Assembly (NCBI GenBank): GCA_019240115.1
Contig: JAFAYV010000026.1
Span: 1 to 43,614 of the forward strand
DNA length: 43,614 nt
Origin: Solirubrobacterales bacterium
Lineage (GTDB): Bacteria > Actinomycetota > Thermoleophilia > Solirubrobacterales > Solirubrobacteraceae
Direction: 5' to 3'
The notes beneath the pieces are model-generated. The model saw only the letters and a list, made by a program, of their open reading frames with translations. It made no database searches and was not told the DNA's origin. Made by a program: the position numbers and the translations under genes. Shown here piece after piece: positions 32,414-39,703 of this stretch (position 1 is the first letter of the stretch; the number at the start of each line of letters is the position of its first letter).

Positions 32414-32530
32414 GCTGCGTTCGCGATGGACGAGCAGCTGCAGCTCTCTGGCGCGGCCTACCGGGCGCTCAGCATGCCGTTCTACATGGAGAGGCTTGTG
32501 ATTGCCGCGTCTCTGCCGCAGGCGTATGCG
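32414..32530 (+). pseudogene. Possible NmrA-like Rossmann protein fragment
   Basis: The frame around 32426 reads MDEQLQLSGAAYRALSMPFY followed by MERLVIA, resembling the 'LxxSGxxYxxLxPxxFMEN' helix-strand of NmrA-type NAD(P)-binding proteins. No nucleotide-binding loop precedes it. Weak evidence; it may be chance. Confidence 0.3.
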
Positions 32531-32538
32531 GGACGCGG

Positions 32539-33570
32539 TCAGGCTGCGGTGCGTTGGTCGAGGGGTCGACGGCGGAGGTCGGAGCGCTGGAGGGCGGGGG
32601 GCATGTAGGCAGATTGGTCCGGTGCGCCGGTGTTGGTGCCGGGCGGGACGATCTCGTCGATGCGATCGAGGACCTCGTCGCTGAGCTTGACGTCGGCGCC
32701 GGCCACCAGGTCGTCAAGCTGCTGCGTCGTGCGCGGCCCGATGATCGCGCTGGTGACTGCGGGGTGAGCGATCGCGAAGGCGATCGCGAGGTGCGTCATC
32801 GGCAGCCCCGCGTCTTTGGCCAGTGGGATGATTTGTTCGACGGCATCGAGCCGGTGCTCGTCACTGAAACTCGAGACGACGGGTGCGCGGCGCAGATCGG
32901 TCTCCTGACCCTTTCGGATCCGGCCGGTGAGCATCCCCTTTGCGAGCGGGCTCCACACGAGCGTGCCCATCCGGTAGCGCTGCGCGACGGGCAGCATTTC
33001 CGCTTCGATCCCGCGGTTGAGAATCGAGTACGGGGGCTGTTCGGTGCAGAACCGCTCAAGGCCCCGCCGCTCCGCAACCCACTGGGCCTCGACGATGTCG
33101 GAAGCGGGCATCGTGGATGACCCGATCGCGCGGACCTTGCCGCCGTGGATCAGATCTGAGAGCGCCGAAAGCGTCTCCTCGATGTCGGTGTCGGGGTCTG
33201 GTCGATGGAGTTGATACAGGTCGATGTGGTCGGTCTGCAGGCGGCGCAGGGAGTGCTCAACGGCGGTCATGATCCAGCGCCGCGAGCCGCCCTGCTGGTT
33301 GTCGTCATCGCCGGTGGGCTGGGAGAACTTGGTAGCGAGAACGACGTCGTCGCGCCGTCCTTTGAGCGCCTTGCCGACAACCTCCTCTGACTCTCCGCGT
33401 GAGTACCGGTCTGCGGTATCCACGAAGTTGATCCCGGCGTCCAGCGCCTTGTGGATGATCCGGATCGAGTCGTCGTGGTCTGCGTTGGCGCTTGGCGCGC
33501 CGAAATTCATGGCGCCGAGCGCGTAGGGGCTGACCTTGATCCCGGTTCGGCCGAGGGTGCGAAGCTGCAT
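32539..33570 (-). CDS. Aldo/keto reductase, AKR11/YhdN-like
   Basis: 343 aa. N-terminal RTLGRTGIKVSPYALGAMNF, catalytic DTADRYSRGESEEVVG (Asp, Tyr), VVLATKFSQPTG (Lys) and IDLYQLHRPDPDTD (His), then the coenzyme end SAIIGPRTTQQLDDLVAGAD, all in family positions. NADPH-dependent reduction of an aldehyde or ketone. The ribosome site AAGGAGA sits before ATG 33570. It diverges from the TetR gene, and both share an operator region with two palindromes, so this is very probably the regulated target. The cue may be an electrophile or carbonyl compound. Confidence 0.92.
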   Translation of the reverse strand: MQLRTLGRTGIKVSPYALGAMNFGAPSANADHDDSIRIIHKALDAGINFVDTADRYSRGESEEVVGKALKGRRDDVVLATKFSQPTGDDDNQQGGSRRWIMTAVEHSLRRLQTDHIDLYQLHRPDPDTDIEETLSALSDLIHGGKVRAIGSSTMPASDIVEAQWVAERRGLERFCTEQPPYSILNRGIEAEMLPVAQRYRMGTLVWSPLAKGMLTGRIRKGQETDLRRAPVVSSFSDEHRLDAVEQIIPLAKDAGLPMTHLAIAFAIAHPAVTSAIIGPRTTQQLDDLVAGADVKLSDEVLDRIDEIVPPGTNTGAPDQSAYMPPALQRSDLRRRPLDQRTAA

Positions 33571-33621
33571 GTGGTCTCTCCTTGAAGTCTTGACGGCGGC
33601 GATCGACGCTGCGGATCTCGC

Positions 33622-33627
33622 TACCCT
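33622..33627 (+). promoter_or_regulatory. -10 element TACCCT, divergent tetR
   Basis: TACCCT ends 8 nt before GTG 33636, so the tetR mRNA is probably leaderless. The start codon then coincides with the first base of an operator palindrome. Confidence 0.4.
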
Positions 33628-33635
33628 GCATCGAA

Positions 33636-33652
33636 GTGGAAAGCTCTTCCAC
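33636..33652. promoter_or_regulatory. TetR operator O1, GTGGAA-N5-TTCCAC
   Basis: Perfect 6-bp inverted arms around five bases. It shares the core GGAA-N5-TTCC with O2, 23 bp centre to centre. It lies over the predicted transcript start of the reductase gene and the GTG of tetR, so binding would block both. Confidence 0.7.
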
Positions 33653-34256
33653 AAATATACGGAAAGTTGTTCCGGTTAGCAAGAGGACGTTACGCGCCGA
33701 CGCGCAACGCAACGCCGATGCGCTGCTCGAGGCCGCCAAGACGGTCTTTGCCGGCTCCGGCGTGGACGCGCCGGCGAAGGAGATCGCGGACATCGCCGGG
33801 GTCGGCGTCGGCACCCTCTACCGGCGCTTCCCCCGCCGGGCGGACCTGATCAAGGCGGTACTCGAGCGCGAGATCGACGCCCGTGCCCAAGCGGCACTCT
33901 CACTCCTTGCCACCCGCGACCCGGTCACCGCCCTCACGCACTGGCTACTTGCGCACGCCGACTTCCTTGCCAACAAACCAAGGCTCGCGCCCGCTCTGCA
34001 TTCAGGGGATCCGGCGTTTGACGGGCTGCCTGAGTACTTCTGGCAGCGGCTCGGCCCAGCTCTCACGTCGCTGCTGAACGCCGCCGCCGACGCCGGTGAG
34101 ATCCGCGCCGACATCAGCGCCCACGACATCCTGACCGCGATCTCTGACCTCAGCCACACCGCCGCCGGCAAGGACTCCGCCTACAGCCACCGCATGATCA
34201 CGCTGCTGATCGACGGGCTGCGCTACCACCCCGACACCTGCCAGCCGGGAAGGTGA
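33636..34256 (+). CDS. TetR family regulator of the aldo/keto reductase
   Basis: 206 aa. Helix-turn-helix domain: RTLRADAQRNADALLEAAKT, then AKEIADIAGVGVGTLYRRFP and RADLIKAVLE. The C-terminal part (TALTHWLLAHADFLANKPRL) resembles the TetR_C families of reductase and efflux regulators. GTG 33636 is the only conventional start before the domain; the first 16 residues are encoded by operator DNA and look dispensable. Next comes an MFS fragment in the same direction, suggesting it once controlled an efflux pump as well. Confidence 0.88.
   Translation: MESSSTNIRKVVPVSKRTLRADAQRNADALLEAAKTVFAGSGVDAPAKEIADIAGVGVGTLYRRFPRRADLIKAVLEREIDARAQAALSLLATRDPVTALTHWLLAHADFLANKPRLAPALHSGDPAFDGLPEYFWQRLGPALTSLLNAAADAGEIRADISAHDILTAISDLSHTAAGKDSAYSHRMITLLIDGLRYHPDTCQPGR
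33654..33682 (-). promoter_or_regulatory. Sigma-70 promoter of the aldo/keto reductase gene
   Basis: -35 TTGCTA (33677-33682), exact 17-bp spacer, -10 TATATT (33654-33659), read on the minus strand. O2 lies inside the spacer and O1 directly after the -10. Predicted leader about 75 nt. Confidence 0.7.
33660..33674. promoter_or_regulatory. TetR operator O2, CGGAA-N5-TTCCG
   Basis: Perfect 5-bp inverted arms around five bases, sharing GGAA-N5-TTCC with O1. Located between the -35 and -10 of the reductase promoter. Confidence 0.7.
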
Positions 34257-34475
34257 AGCTCCAGCGCCGCCGCCTCGATCCACGCCGCCTTCAACATCGC
34301 CAACTCGATCGGCGCCTTCGCCGGCGCCGCGGTGATCGCCGCCGGTGTCGGCTACGCCTCGGTCAACCTCGCGGCGGCCGGCTTTGCCGGGCTCGGCCTG
34401 GTGATCGCCGTGCTCTCCGGCCGGCTCGACCGACGCAGAGCGCCCGTGCCTGCCGGGACGAGCACGAGCGGGTAG
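34257..34475 (+). pseudogene. C-terminal tail of an MFS efflux transporter
   Basis: Directly after the tetR stop, a frame without start codon reads ASIHAAFNIANSIGAFAGAA, then GLGLVIAVLSGRLDRRRAPV, and stops at 34475. This matches the last two helices of Cmx/AraJ-like drug-efflux MFS proteins (the 'AFNxANxxGAxxG' element). About 320 residues are missing. It marks a deletion that joined tetR to the end of its former neighbour. Confidence 0.75.
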
Positions 34476-34660
34476 ACGCCCGAGATATCCAGCTTCCGGG
34501 TGGGACAGTAAGAGCACACGCGAGCTGACCCCTGACTGATCGCAAGGGACGCGACCATGCGCGGCGGCTCCGGGAGCGACTGTTCGGCTGTGGGATCACA
34601 CTGATGGAGCGTCGTGCTCGGACCGTGTCCATTGGTCTCGAGGCGCGGTAACCCTGATCG

Positions 34661-35899
34661 TCATCCGCCGAGGTGCGGCGCGGCGGGAAGGCGGACCGTG
34701 ACGCACAGCCCGCCGGCGGCCCGGGGGGTGAGGGTGAGCGCGCCGTCGTGTGCTTGGGCGATGCTGTCCACGATCGCCAGGCCGAGGCCGACCCCCGCGT
34801 GGTCGGCGCGTATCCGCTGGGTGCCTCGCTGAAACGGCTCGGCGAGCGTGGAAACGAGCTGCGGGGGGAGCTGCTCGCCGGTGTTCTTGACGGTGAGCTC
34901 AACGGTCTCGGGGTGAGAGCTGGTGGTGACCCATACGGTGCCGTGTCCAGGGAGGTTGTGGACGATGGCGTTGTGCACGAGGTTCGTCGTCATCTGCAGC
35001 AGGAGCGGGTGTGAGCCGATGGTCGCGGTCGGGTCGCCGGAGGTCTCGATGCTGACGTCGCGTTTCTCTGCGAGCGGGATGAGGGTTTCCGTGGCTTCAT
35101 CGGCGATGAGGGAGAGGTCGACGCGTTCTCGGGCGAAGGACCGTTGGTCGGCGCGGCTGAGCAGGAGCAGTGCTTCGGTGAGGTCGATCGCGCGGGTGTT
35201 GACCTCGTTGAGGCGGTCGACGAGCTCGCCGTTGTCGCGGTTCGGATCTTGGCGGGCCACGTCGAGGAGGGTCTTGGTGAGCGCCAGCGGGGTGCGCAGC
35301 TCGTGGGAGGCGTTCGCTGCGAATCTCTGCTGTTCGGCGACGTGTGCCTCGAGCCGCGCAAGGAGGCCGTCGACGGTGTCGGCGAGATCCGTCAGCTCGT
35401 CGCGAGGCCCGGAGAGCGCGAGGCGCTCGTTGAGGTTGCGCTCGGAGATCTGCCGCGTGGTCGCCGTGATCGCGCGCAGCGGGCGCAGGACCCGCCCGGC
35501 GACCAGCCAGCCGAGCGCGATCGAGATCGCGGTCATGATCGCCAGCGCGATCCCGGACTGGATGAGCCCTTCGTGGAGACCGTGGGTGTTGCGTGCGACG
35601 GCCGCCGCGTACACGTGGCGCGCCTGGCGGATGGCGGCCGGGTTCGGCATAGCACCGTTGTGGGCGCCCGGCCTGGTCGACCGATGTGGATTCCGCAGGA
35701 CGATCAGGTCGACCCCGGTGTTGCTCCGGAAGACGAGGTAGGTAGTCGCGAGCAGCGCCACTCCCGAGACGAGGAACAGGCCGCTGTAGAGCAGCGTCAG
35801 GCGCAGACGCACGGTCCGCGAGGGCAGGTGTAGCAGCCGACGTGGCACGAGCCCGGCGACTGGGAAGCGGGGCATCCTGAGGATGGGCGCTCTATCCAC
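34661..35899 (-). CDS. Sensor histidine kinase (OmpR-type partner)
   Basis: 412 aa from GTG 35899 (ATG 35875 is an alternative). Two membrane helices (about 33-56 and 112-136) flank an extracytoplasmic loop of some 55 residues; HAMP follows (RVLRPLRAITATTRQISERN). The dimerisation box has the phospho-His: FAANASHELRTPLALTKTLL. ATPase motifs are N box LVHNAIVHNLPGHG, G1/G2 HAGVGLGLAIVDS. It overlaps the response regulator gene by 8 nt. The short sensor loop fits kinases that detect envelope stress or peptide antibiotics next to MacB-type exporters. Confidence 0.92.
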   Translation of the reverse strand: MDRAPILRMPRFPVAGLVPRRLLHLPSRTVRLRLTLLYSGLFLVSGVALLATTYLVFRSNTGVDLIVLRNPHRSTRPGAHNGAMPNPAAIRQARHVYAAAVARNTHGLHEGLIQSGIALAIMTAISIALGWLVAGRVLRPLRAITATTRQISERNLNERLALSGPRDELTDLADTVDGLLARLEAHVAEQQRFAANASHELRTPLALTKTLLDVARQDPNRDNGELVDRLNEVNTRAIDLTEALLLLSRADQRSFARERVDLSLIADEATETLIPLAEKRDVSIETSGDPTATIGSHPLLLQMTTNLVHNAIVHNLPGHGTVWVTTSSHPETVELTVKNTGEQLPPQLVSTLAEPFQRGTQRIRADHAGVGLGLAIVDSIAQAHDGALTLTPRAAGGLCVTVRLPAAPHLGG

Positions 35900-36614
35900 G
35901 GTCCCCCCTGTCGGGCTCGATGTCTGGTTGGGTGTCGATGCGGTATCCGGCGCCGGGCACGGTGGCGATGATCGAGGGTTCGCCGAGGCGTTTGCGCAGT
36001 GCCGAGACGATGATGCGCACAGCGTTGGTGAACGGGTCGGCGTTCTCATCCCACGCGCGTCTCAGCAGCTCTTCGGCGCTGACGACTCCGCCTTCGGCGG
36101 CGACGAGGACTTCAAGGACGGCGAACTGCTTCCGGGTGAGTGCGACGTAGCGGCCCTCGCGGTGGACCTCGCGACGGAACGGATCCAAACGGAGACCGGC
36201 GATCTCGTGCACGGGCGGCCGACTGTGGGCGCGGCGGCGGTCGAGCGCTCGGAGACGCAACACGAGCTCTTGGAGCTCGAACGGCTTGGTGAGGTAGTCG
36301 TCGGCGCCGAGCCCGAACCCGGTGGCCTTGTCGTCGAGCCGGTCGGCTGCGGTCAGCATCAGGATCGGCATGCCGCTGCCGCAGGAAACGATGCGTTTGG
36401 CGAGCTCGTCGCCCGACGGGCCGGGGATGTCGCGATCGAGGACGGCGATGTCGTAGGCGTTGACGCTCAGCAGCTCCAGCGCGGCGTCGCCGTCACCGGC
36501 GATGTCGGCCGCGATCGCCTCGAGGCGCAAACCGTCCCGGACCGCTTCGGCCATCAAGGGCTCGTCCTCGACGATCAACACGCGCATGCGCTCGGATGCT
36601 GCCAGCTGGGACAT
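35892..36614 (-). CDS. OmpR/PhoB-type response regulator
   Basis: 240 aa from ATG 36614 (MSQLAASER); ATG 36587 gives the more typical start MRVLIVEDEPLMAEAV. Receiver domain with acidic pocket VEDE, phospho-acceptor Asp in DIAVLDRDIPGPSG, and Lys in DDYLTKPFELQEL. The winged-helix DNA-binding domain has VALTRKQFAVLEVLVAAEGG and FTNAVRIIVSALRKRLG, ending in TVPGAGYRI. Upstream hexamer repeats with an 11-bp period may be its own binding site. Divergent from the ABC operon at 37168, the likely target. Confidence 0.92.
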   Translation of the reverse strand: MSQLAASERMRVLIVEDEPLMAEAVRDGLRLEAIAADIAGDGDAALELLSVNAYDIAVLDRDIPGPSGDELAKRIVSCGSGMPILMLTAADRLDDKATGFGLGADDYLTKPFELQELVLRLRALDRRRAHSRPPVHEIAGLRLDPFRREVHREGRYVALTRKQFAVLEVLVAAEGGVVSAEELLRRAWDENADPFTNAVRIIVSALRKRLGEPSIIATVPGAGYRIDTQPDIEPDRGDRG

Positions 36615-36629
36615 ATCGTCGGGATATCG
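36613..36629. promoter_or_regulatory. Direct repeat ATATCG-N5-ATATCG, candidate regulator site
   Basis: Two identical hexamers with an 11-bp period, one helical turn, as expected for OmpR/PhoB-type dimers. It lies at the start of the response regulator gene; if translation begins at 36587 the site is entirely upstream. Autoregulation is a guess. Confidence 0.45.
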
Positions 36630-36675
36630 AAAAACGCATACGCCCTGGTAACACCACGCCACCTTCACTGACGGC

Positions 36676-37038
36676 GTGGCCTACAGCCAGCCAGCACGAC
36701 CAGCGGTCCGCTGGAGCCGACCGAGCGTGTACCGCGCGCGGCGCCGGCGCCTGCTGCTCGGCGTCGTCCTGTTCCTGCTTCTCGCTGACACGGCTGGCCA
36801 GCTGCTGAACGATACGCGCCACGTGCGCCTGCCCGCGGCCCGTACGCGCAACGATCCCCGCCGCACCGACGTATCGGCGGTCAGCTGGCCGCAGCCGGGA
36901 CAGGCTGCGTTGGTGCTCGGCAACGGCCGGCCCGCGGCAAGCCCGCACGAGCAGCCGGTCCCGATCGCCAGCCTGGCGAAGGTGATGACCGCCTACCTGA
37001 CCCTAAAGCGCGACCCGCCCCGGCCCGCGCGCACATGA
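36676..37038 (+). pseudogene. D-alanyl-D-alanine carboxypeptidase, N-terminal fragment
   Basis: 120 codons with a membrane anchor (LLLGVVLFLLLADTAGQLL), then AALVLGNGRPAASPHEQPVP and IASLAKVMTAYLTLKRDP. The SxxK catalytic motif (SLAK) of peptidase S11 is present, but the frame stops soon after; the SxN and KTG motifs and over 200 residues are missing. The product cannot be a working penicillin-binding protein. The position between the regulator and the ABC operon suggests a deletion. Confidence 0.75.
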
Positions 37039-37167
37039 TCGCTTCGCCCGTCGTAGCCGGCGGCGGAGGGGGAGGCGCTGGCAGCCCTGCCCGCCCGCAG
37101 CTACCCGCTACCAGTGCCCTCCCGGTGCAGAACTGATGTCAACGCAATCACTACAGCAGGAGAACAC

Positions 37168-37704
37168 ATGAGTGAAAGACGGCCGCTCGCCGCGCTTGTC
37201 CTGGTCGCCCTGGTCGCCCTGGTCGCCCTGATCAGCGGGTGCGGTTCGAGCGCACCCGCCGCAACCGGCAGCGGTGGCAGCGGCGAAACCGTCGCCAATG
37301 CCCAGAAGGCGGTGAAGTTCGCCGAGTGCATGCGTAAGAACGGGGTCAGCCAATTCCCCGACCCGAACGCGTCGGGCAAGCTCACCATCGATGCGGTAGC
37401 GAACGGCTCGGGGCTCAACACGAGCACCCCGGCGTTCACACAGGCCAGCAGCGAGTGCAAGGCCCTGGAGCCAGCGGGGTTCACGGGCAGCAAGCGCAGC
37501 CCCCAGCAGCAGCAGGCGGCCCTCAGGTTCGCGCAGTGCATCCGCGCCAACGGCGTGCCGGACTTCCCTGACCCGCTCCCAAACAGCCCCCTCCTCGACA
37601 CGAATCGAATCCCATCCGCCGCGCAACCCGGGGGGATGAGCAGTCTCCACGCCGCGATGCAGAAGTGTCGCGATGTGGCAGCCGCTGCGGGGGTGACGCG
37701 GTGA
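37168..37704 (+). CDS. Lipoprotein with duplicated FAxCMRxNGVxxFPDP motif
   Basis: 178 aa. Signal peptide with lipobox ISGC (Cys near residue 25), so a lipid-anchored extracytoplasmic protein. Two copies of one unit: KFAECMRKNGVSQFPDP (about 50-66) and RFAQCIRANGVPDFPDP (about 116-132), each followed later by another Cys, so two disulfides are possible. Such proteins recur beside MacB-type exporters in actinobacteria, without a settled function. A CAGGAGA ribosome site precedes the ATG; it opens an operon with overlapping stops and starts. Confidence 0.82.
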   Translation: MSERRPLAALVLVALVALVALISGCGSSAPAATGSGGSGETVANAQKAVKFAECMRKNGVSQFPDPNASGKLTIDAVANGSGLNTSTPAFTQASSECKALEPAGFTGSKRSPQQQQAALRFAQCIRANGVPDFPDPLPNSPLLDTNRIPSAAQPGGMSSLHAAMQKCRDVAAAAGVTR

Positions 37705-38861
37705 AGCGGAAGAGGTGGGTGCTGGCTACAACGGCCGTCGTGGTTGCCCTCGCCGCCGCCGGCGGCGTGCTCGTCACCTCCGGCGCGCGGCAACAGGCCC
37801 TGTCGGCGCAGCGTTCGCCCTTGAACAGCGCGAACGTAGAGAAGAGGACGCTCTCGGCGATGGTCTCGGAGGCTGGGATCCTGACCTATCAGGCGCAGTC
37901 GGACGGCTCCCCGTATTCCGTGATAAACCAGGCGCGGGGGTCGTACACCGACCTGCCCGCGCGCGGGCAGGTGATCTCTCAGGGTCGGGTGCTCTACCGC
38001 GTGAACGACAGCCCGGTGGTTTTGCTGCGCGGCTCGACACCGGCCTATCGGACCTTGTCGGCCGGGGCGACGGGCCCCGACGTGGCCGAGCTCAACGCGG
38101 ATCTGGTCGCGCTCGGCTACGCCACCCGGGCTCAGCTCAGCCCAACGTCCGCGTCCTTCGGGTCGGCCACCACCACGGCTGTGGAGAAGCTCCAGGCCGC
38201 CCTGGGGGTGACCCAGACCGGCACGGTGGCTCTTGGTCAGGCGGTGTTCGAACCCATCGCCGTGCGGGTGACGACTGTGTTAGCCCAGCCGGGGGGCCGG
38301 ACGCAGCCCGGCGAGACGGTGATGCAGGCCACCTCGACCACGCGCCAGGTGCAGCTGGCGTTGGACGCCTCGCAACAGACCGAAGTCGCGGTCGGGGACA
38401 AGGTGAGCATCACCCTGCCCAACAACCAGACCGCCCCGGGTGTCGTCTCCTCGGTGGGGACGGTCGCGACCTGCCCTTCGAGCTCCGGGTCCGGCGGGTC
38501 GGGGTCCAGCTCCGCTGCGCCGGGAACTGACACGTGCTCCTCAGGCAGCTCGGGGAGCGACGCCACCCCGACCATCACCGTGGGCGTCACTCCATCTGAC
38601 CCGGCCGCCACAGGCAGGTGGGATCAGGCGCCGGTGCAGGTCGGCATCACGACCGCACGGGTGCCCGACGCGCTGGTCGTGCCCGTGACCGCGCTGCTGG
38701 CCCAATCCGGCGGCGGATACGCCGTCGAGGTCGTTGGCGCAGCGGCGAGGAACCATCTCGTGCCGGTCTCGCTCGGACTGTTCGACGACGCCGACGGGCT
38801 GGTGCAGGTCACCGGGTCGGGGCTGGCCGCCGGTCAGACGGTGGTGGTCGCATCGACATGA
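37701..38861 (+). CDS. Periplasmic adaptor (HlyD/MacA-like) with peptidoglycan-binding domain
   Basis: 386 aa from a GTG overlapping the lipoprotein stop. N-terminal membrane anchor (VLATTAVVVALAAAGGVLV), then the adaptor start ANVEKRTLSAMVSEAGIL. In place of a coiled-coil hairpin is a peptidoglycan-binding domain, GATGPDVAELNADLVALGYA and TTTAVEKLQAALGVTQTGTV. The beta-barrel parts follow (VGDKVSITLPNNQTAPGVVS; VPDALVVPVTALLAQSGGGY). A Ser/Gly-rich insertion near 255-295 contains two Cys. It would join the exporter to the wall. Confidence 0.87.
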   Translation: MKRKRWVLATTAVVVALAAAGGVLVTSGARQQALSAQRSPLNSANVEKRTLSAMVSEAGILTYQAQSDGSPYSVINQARGSYTDLPARGQVISQGRVLYRVNDSPVVLLRGSTPAYRTLSAGATGPDVAELNADLVALGYATRAQLSPTSASFGSATTTAVEKLQAALGVTQTGTVALGQAVFEPIAVRVTTVLAQPGGRTQPGETVMQATSTTRQVQLALDASQQTEVAVGDKVSITLPNNQTAPGVVSSVGTVATCPSSSGSGGSGSSSAAPGTDTCSSGSSGSDATPTITVGVTPSDPAATGRWDQAPVQVGITTARVPDALVVPVTALLAQSGGGYAVEVVGAAARNHLVPVSLGLFDDADGLVQVTGSGLAAGQTVVVAST

Positions 38862-39703
38862 CCTCCCCGCCGCCACCCACGCCACACGACAACGCGATCG
38901 CCGCCCGCAACGGCTCCGCGATCCGCGGTGCAAGGACGCCCGTGCTCGAAGTCCACGACCTCGCTAAGAGCTACCCCGGCGAGCCACCGGTTCAGGCCCT
39001 GGGCGGCGTGAGCCTCACTATCGGCCCTGGGGAGCTGGTCGGGATCGTCGGCCCGTCGGGGTCGGGCAAGACCACGCTGCTGCAACTGATGGGAACGCTC
39101 GACCGGCCCAGCAGCGGCCACGTGCGTATCACCGGTCTGGACGTCGCGACCATGCCCGACAACGAGGTCACCTACCTCCGGGCAACCCGAATCGGTTTCG
39201 TCTTCCAGCAGTTCTTCCTGGCTGAGCACTCCACGGTGCTCGACAACGTCGCCGACGGGCTCCTCTACGCCGGCGTCCCGCTCACGGAGCGTCGCGAGCG
39301 CGCGCTCGACGCGCTGGAGCTGGTCGGCCTCGCCGGGCGCCCACGTGCCCGTCCGACCCAGCTCTCGGGGGGGCAGCGCCAGCGCGTCGCGATCGCCCGG
39401 GCGTTGGTCGGTCAGCCAGCGATCGTGCTGGCCGACGAGCCGACCGGCAATCTCGATCAGGCGACCGGCCACGCCATCCTCGCCCTGATCGACGAGCTCC
39501 ACCGGGCCGGCTCGACGATCGTCGTGGTCACCCACGAGCACGCCATCGTCGAGCGCATGCCACGGAAGGTCGAGATCCTCGACGGCCACATCGTCGCCGA
39601 CACCGGCCCCGCCGCGGACGCCGACCTCGGTCCGCTTGATGAACGCTGCACCCGCGCGCCGCAACGCTCGCCGCGCACGAGCGGGAGCGAGGAGCCATCG
39701 TGA
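38858..39703 (+). CDS. ABC transporter ATP-binding protein, MacB/LolD type
   Basis: 281 aa. Walker [13 protein letters not shown]-loop [17 protein letters not shown] (typical of the MacB/LolD branch), signature [15 protein letters not shown], Walker [14 protein letters not shown]-loop VVVVTHEH. It overlaps both neighbours by 4 nt. The last 40 residues form a polar, low-complexity tail. It should power the permease of the next gene as mechanotransmission rather than classic transport. Confidence 0.93.
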   Translation: MTSPPPPTPHDNAIAARNGSAIRGARTPVLEVHDLAKSYPGEPPVQALGGVSLTIGPGELVGIVGPSGSGKTTLLQLMGTLDRPSSGHVRITGLDVATMPDNEVTYLRATRIGFVFQQFFLAEHSTVLDNVADGLLYAGVPLTERRERALDALELVGLAGRPRARPTQLSGGQRQRVAIARALVGQPAIVLADEPTGNLDQATGHAILALIDELHRAGSTIVVVTHEHAIVERMPRKVEILDGHIVADTGPAADADLGPLDERCTRAPQRSPRTSGSEEPS

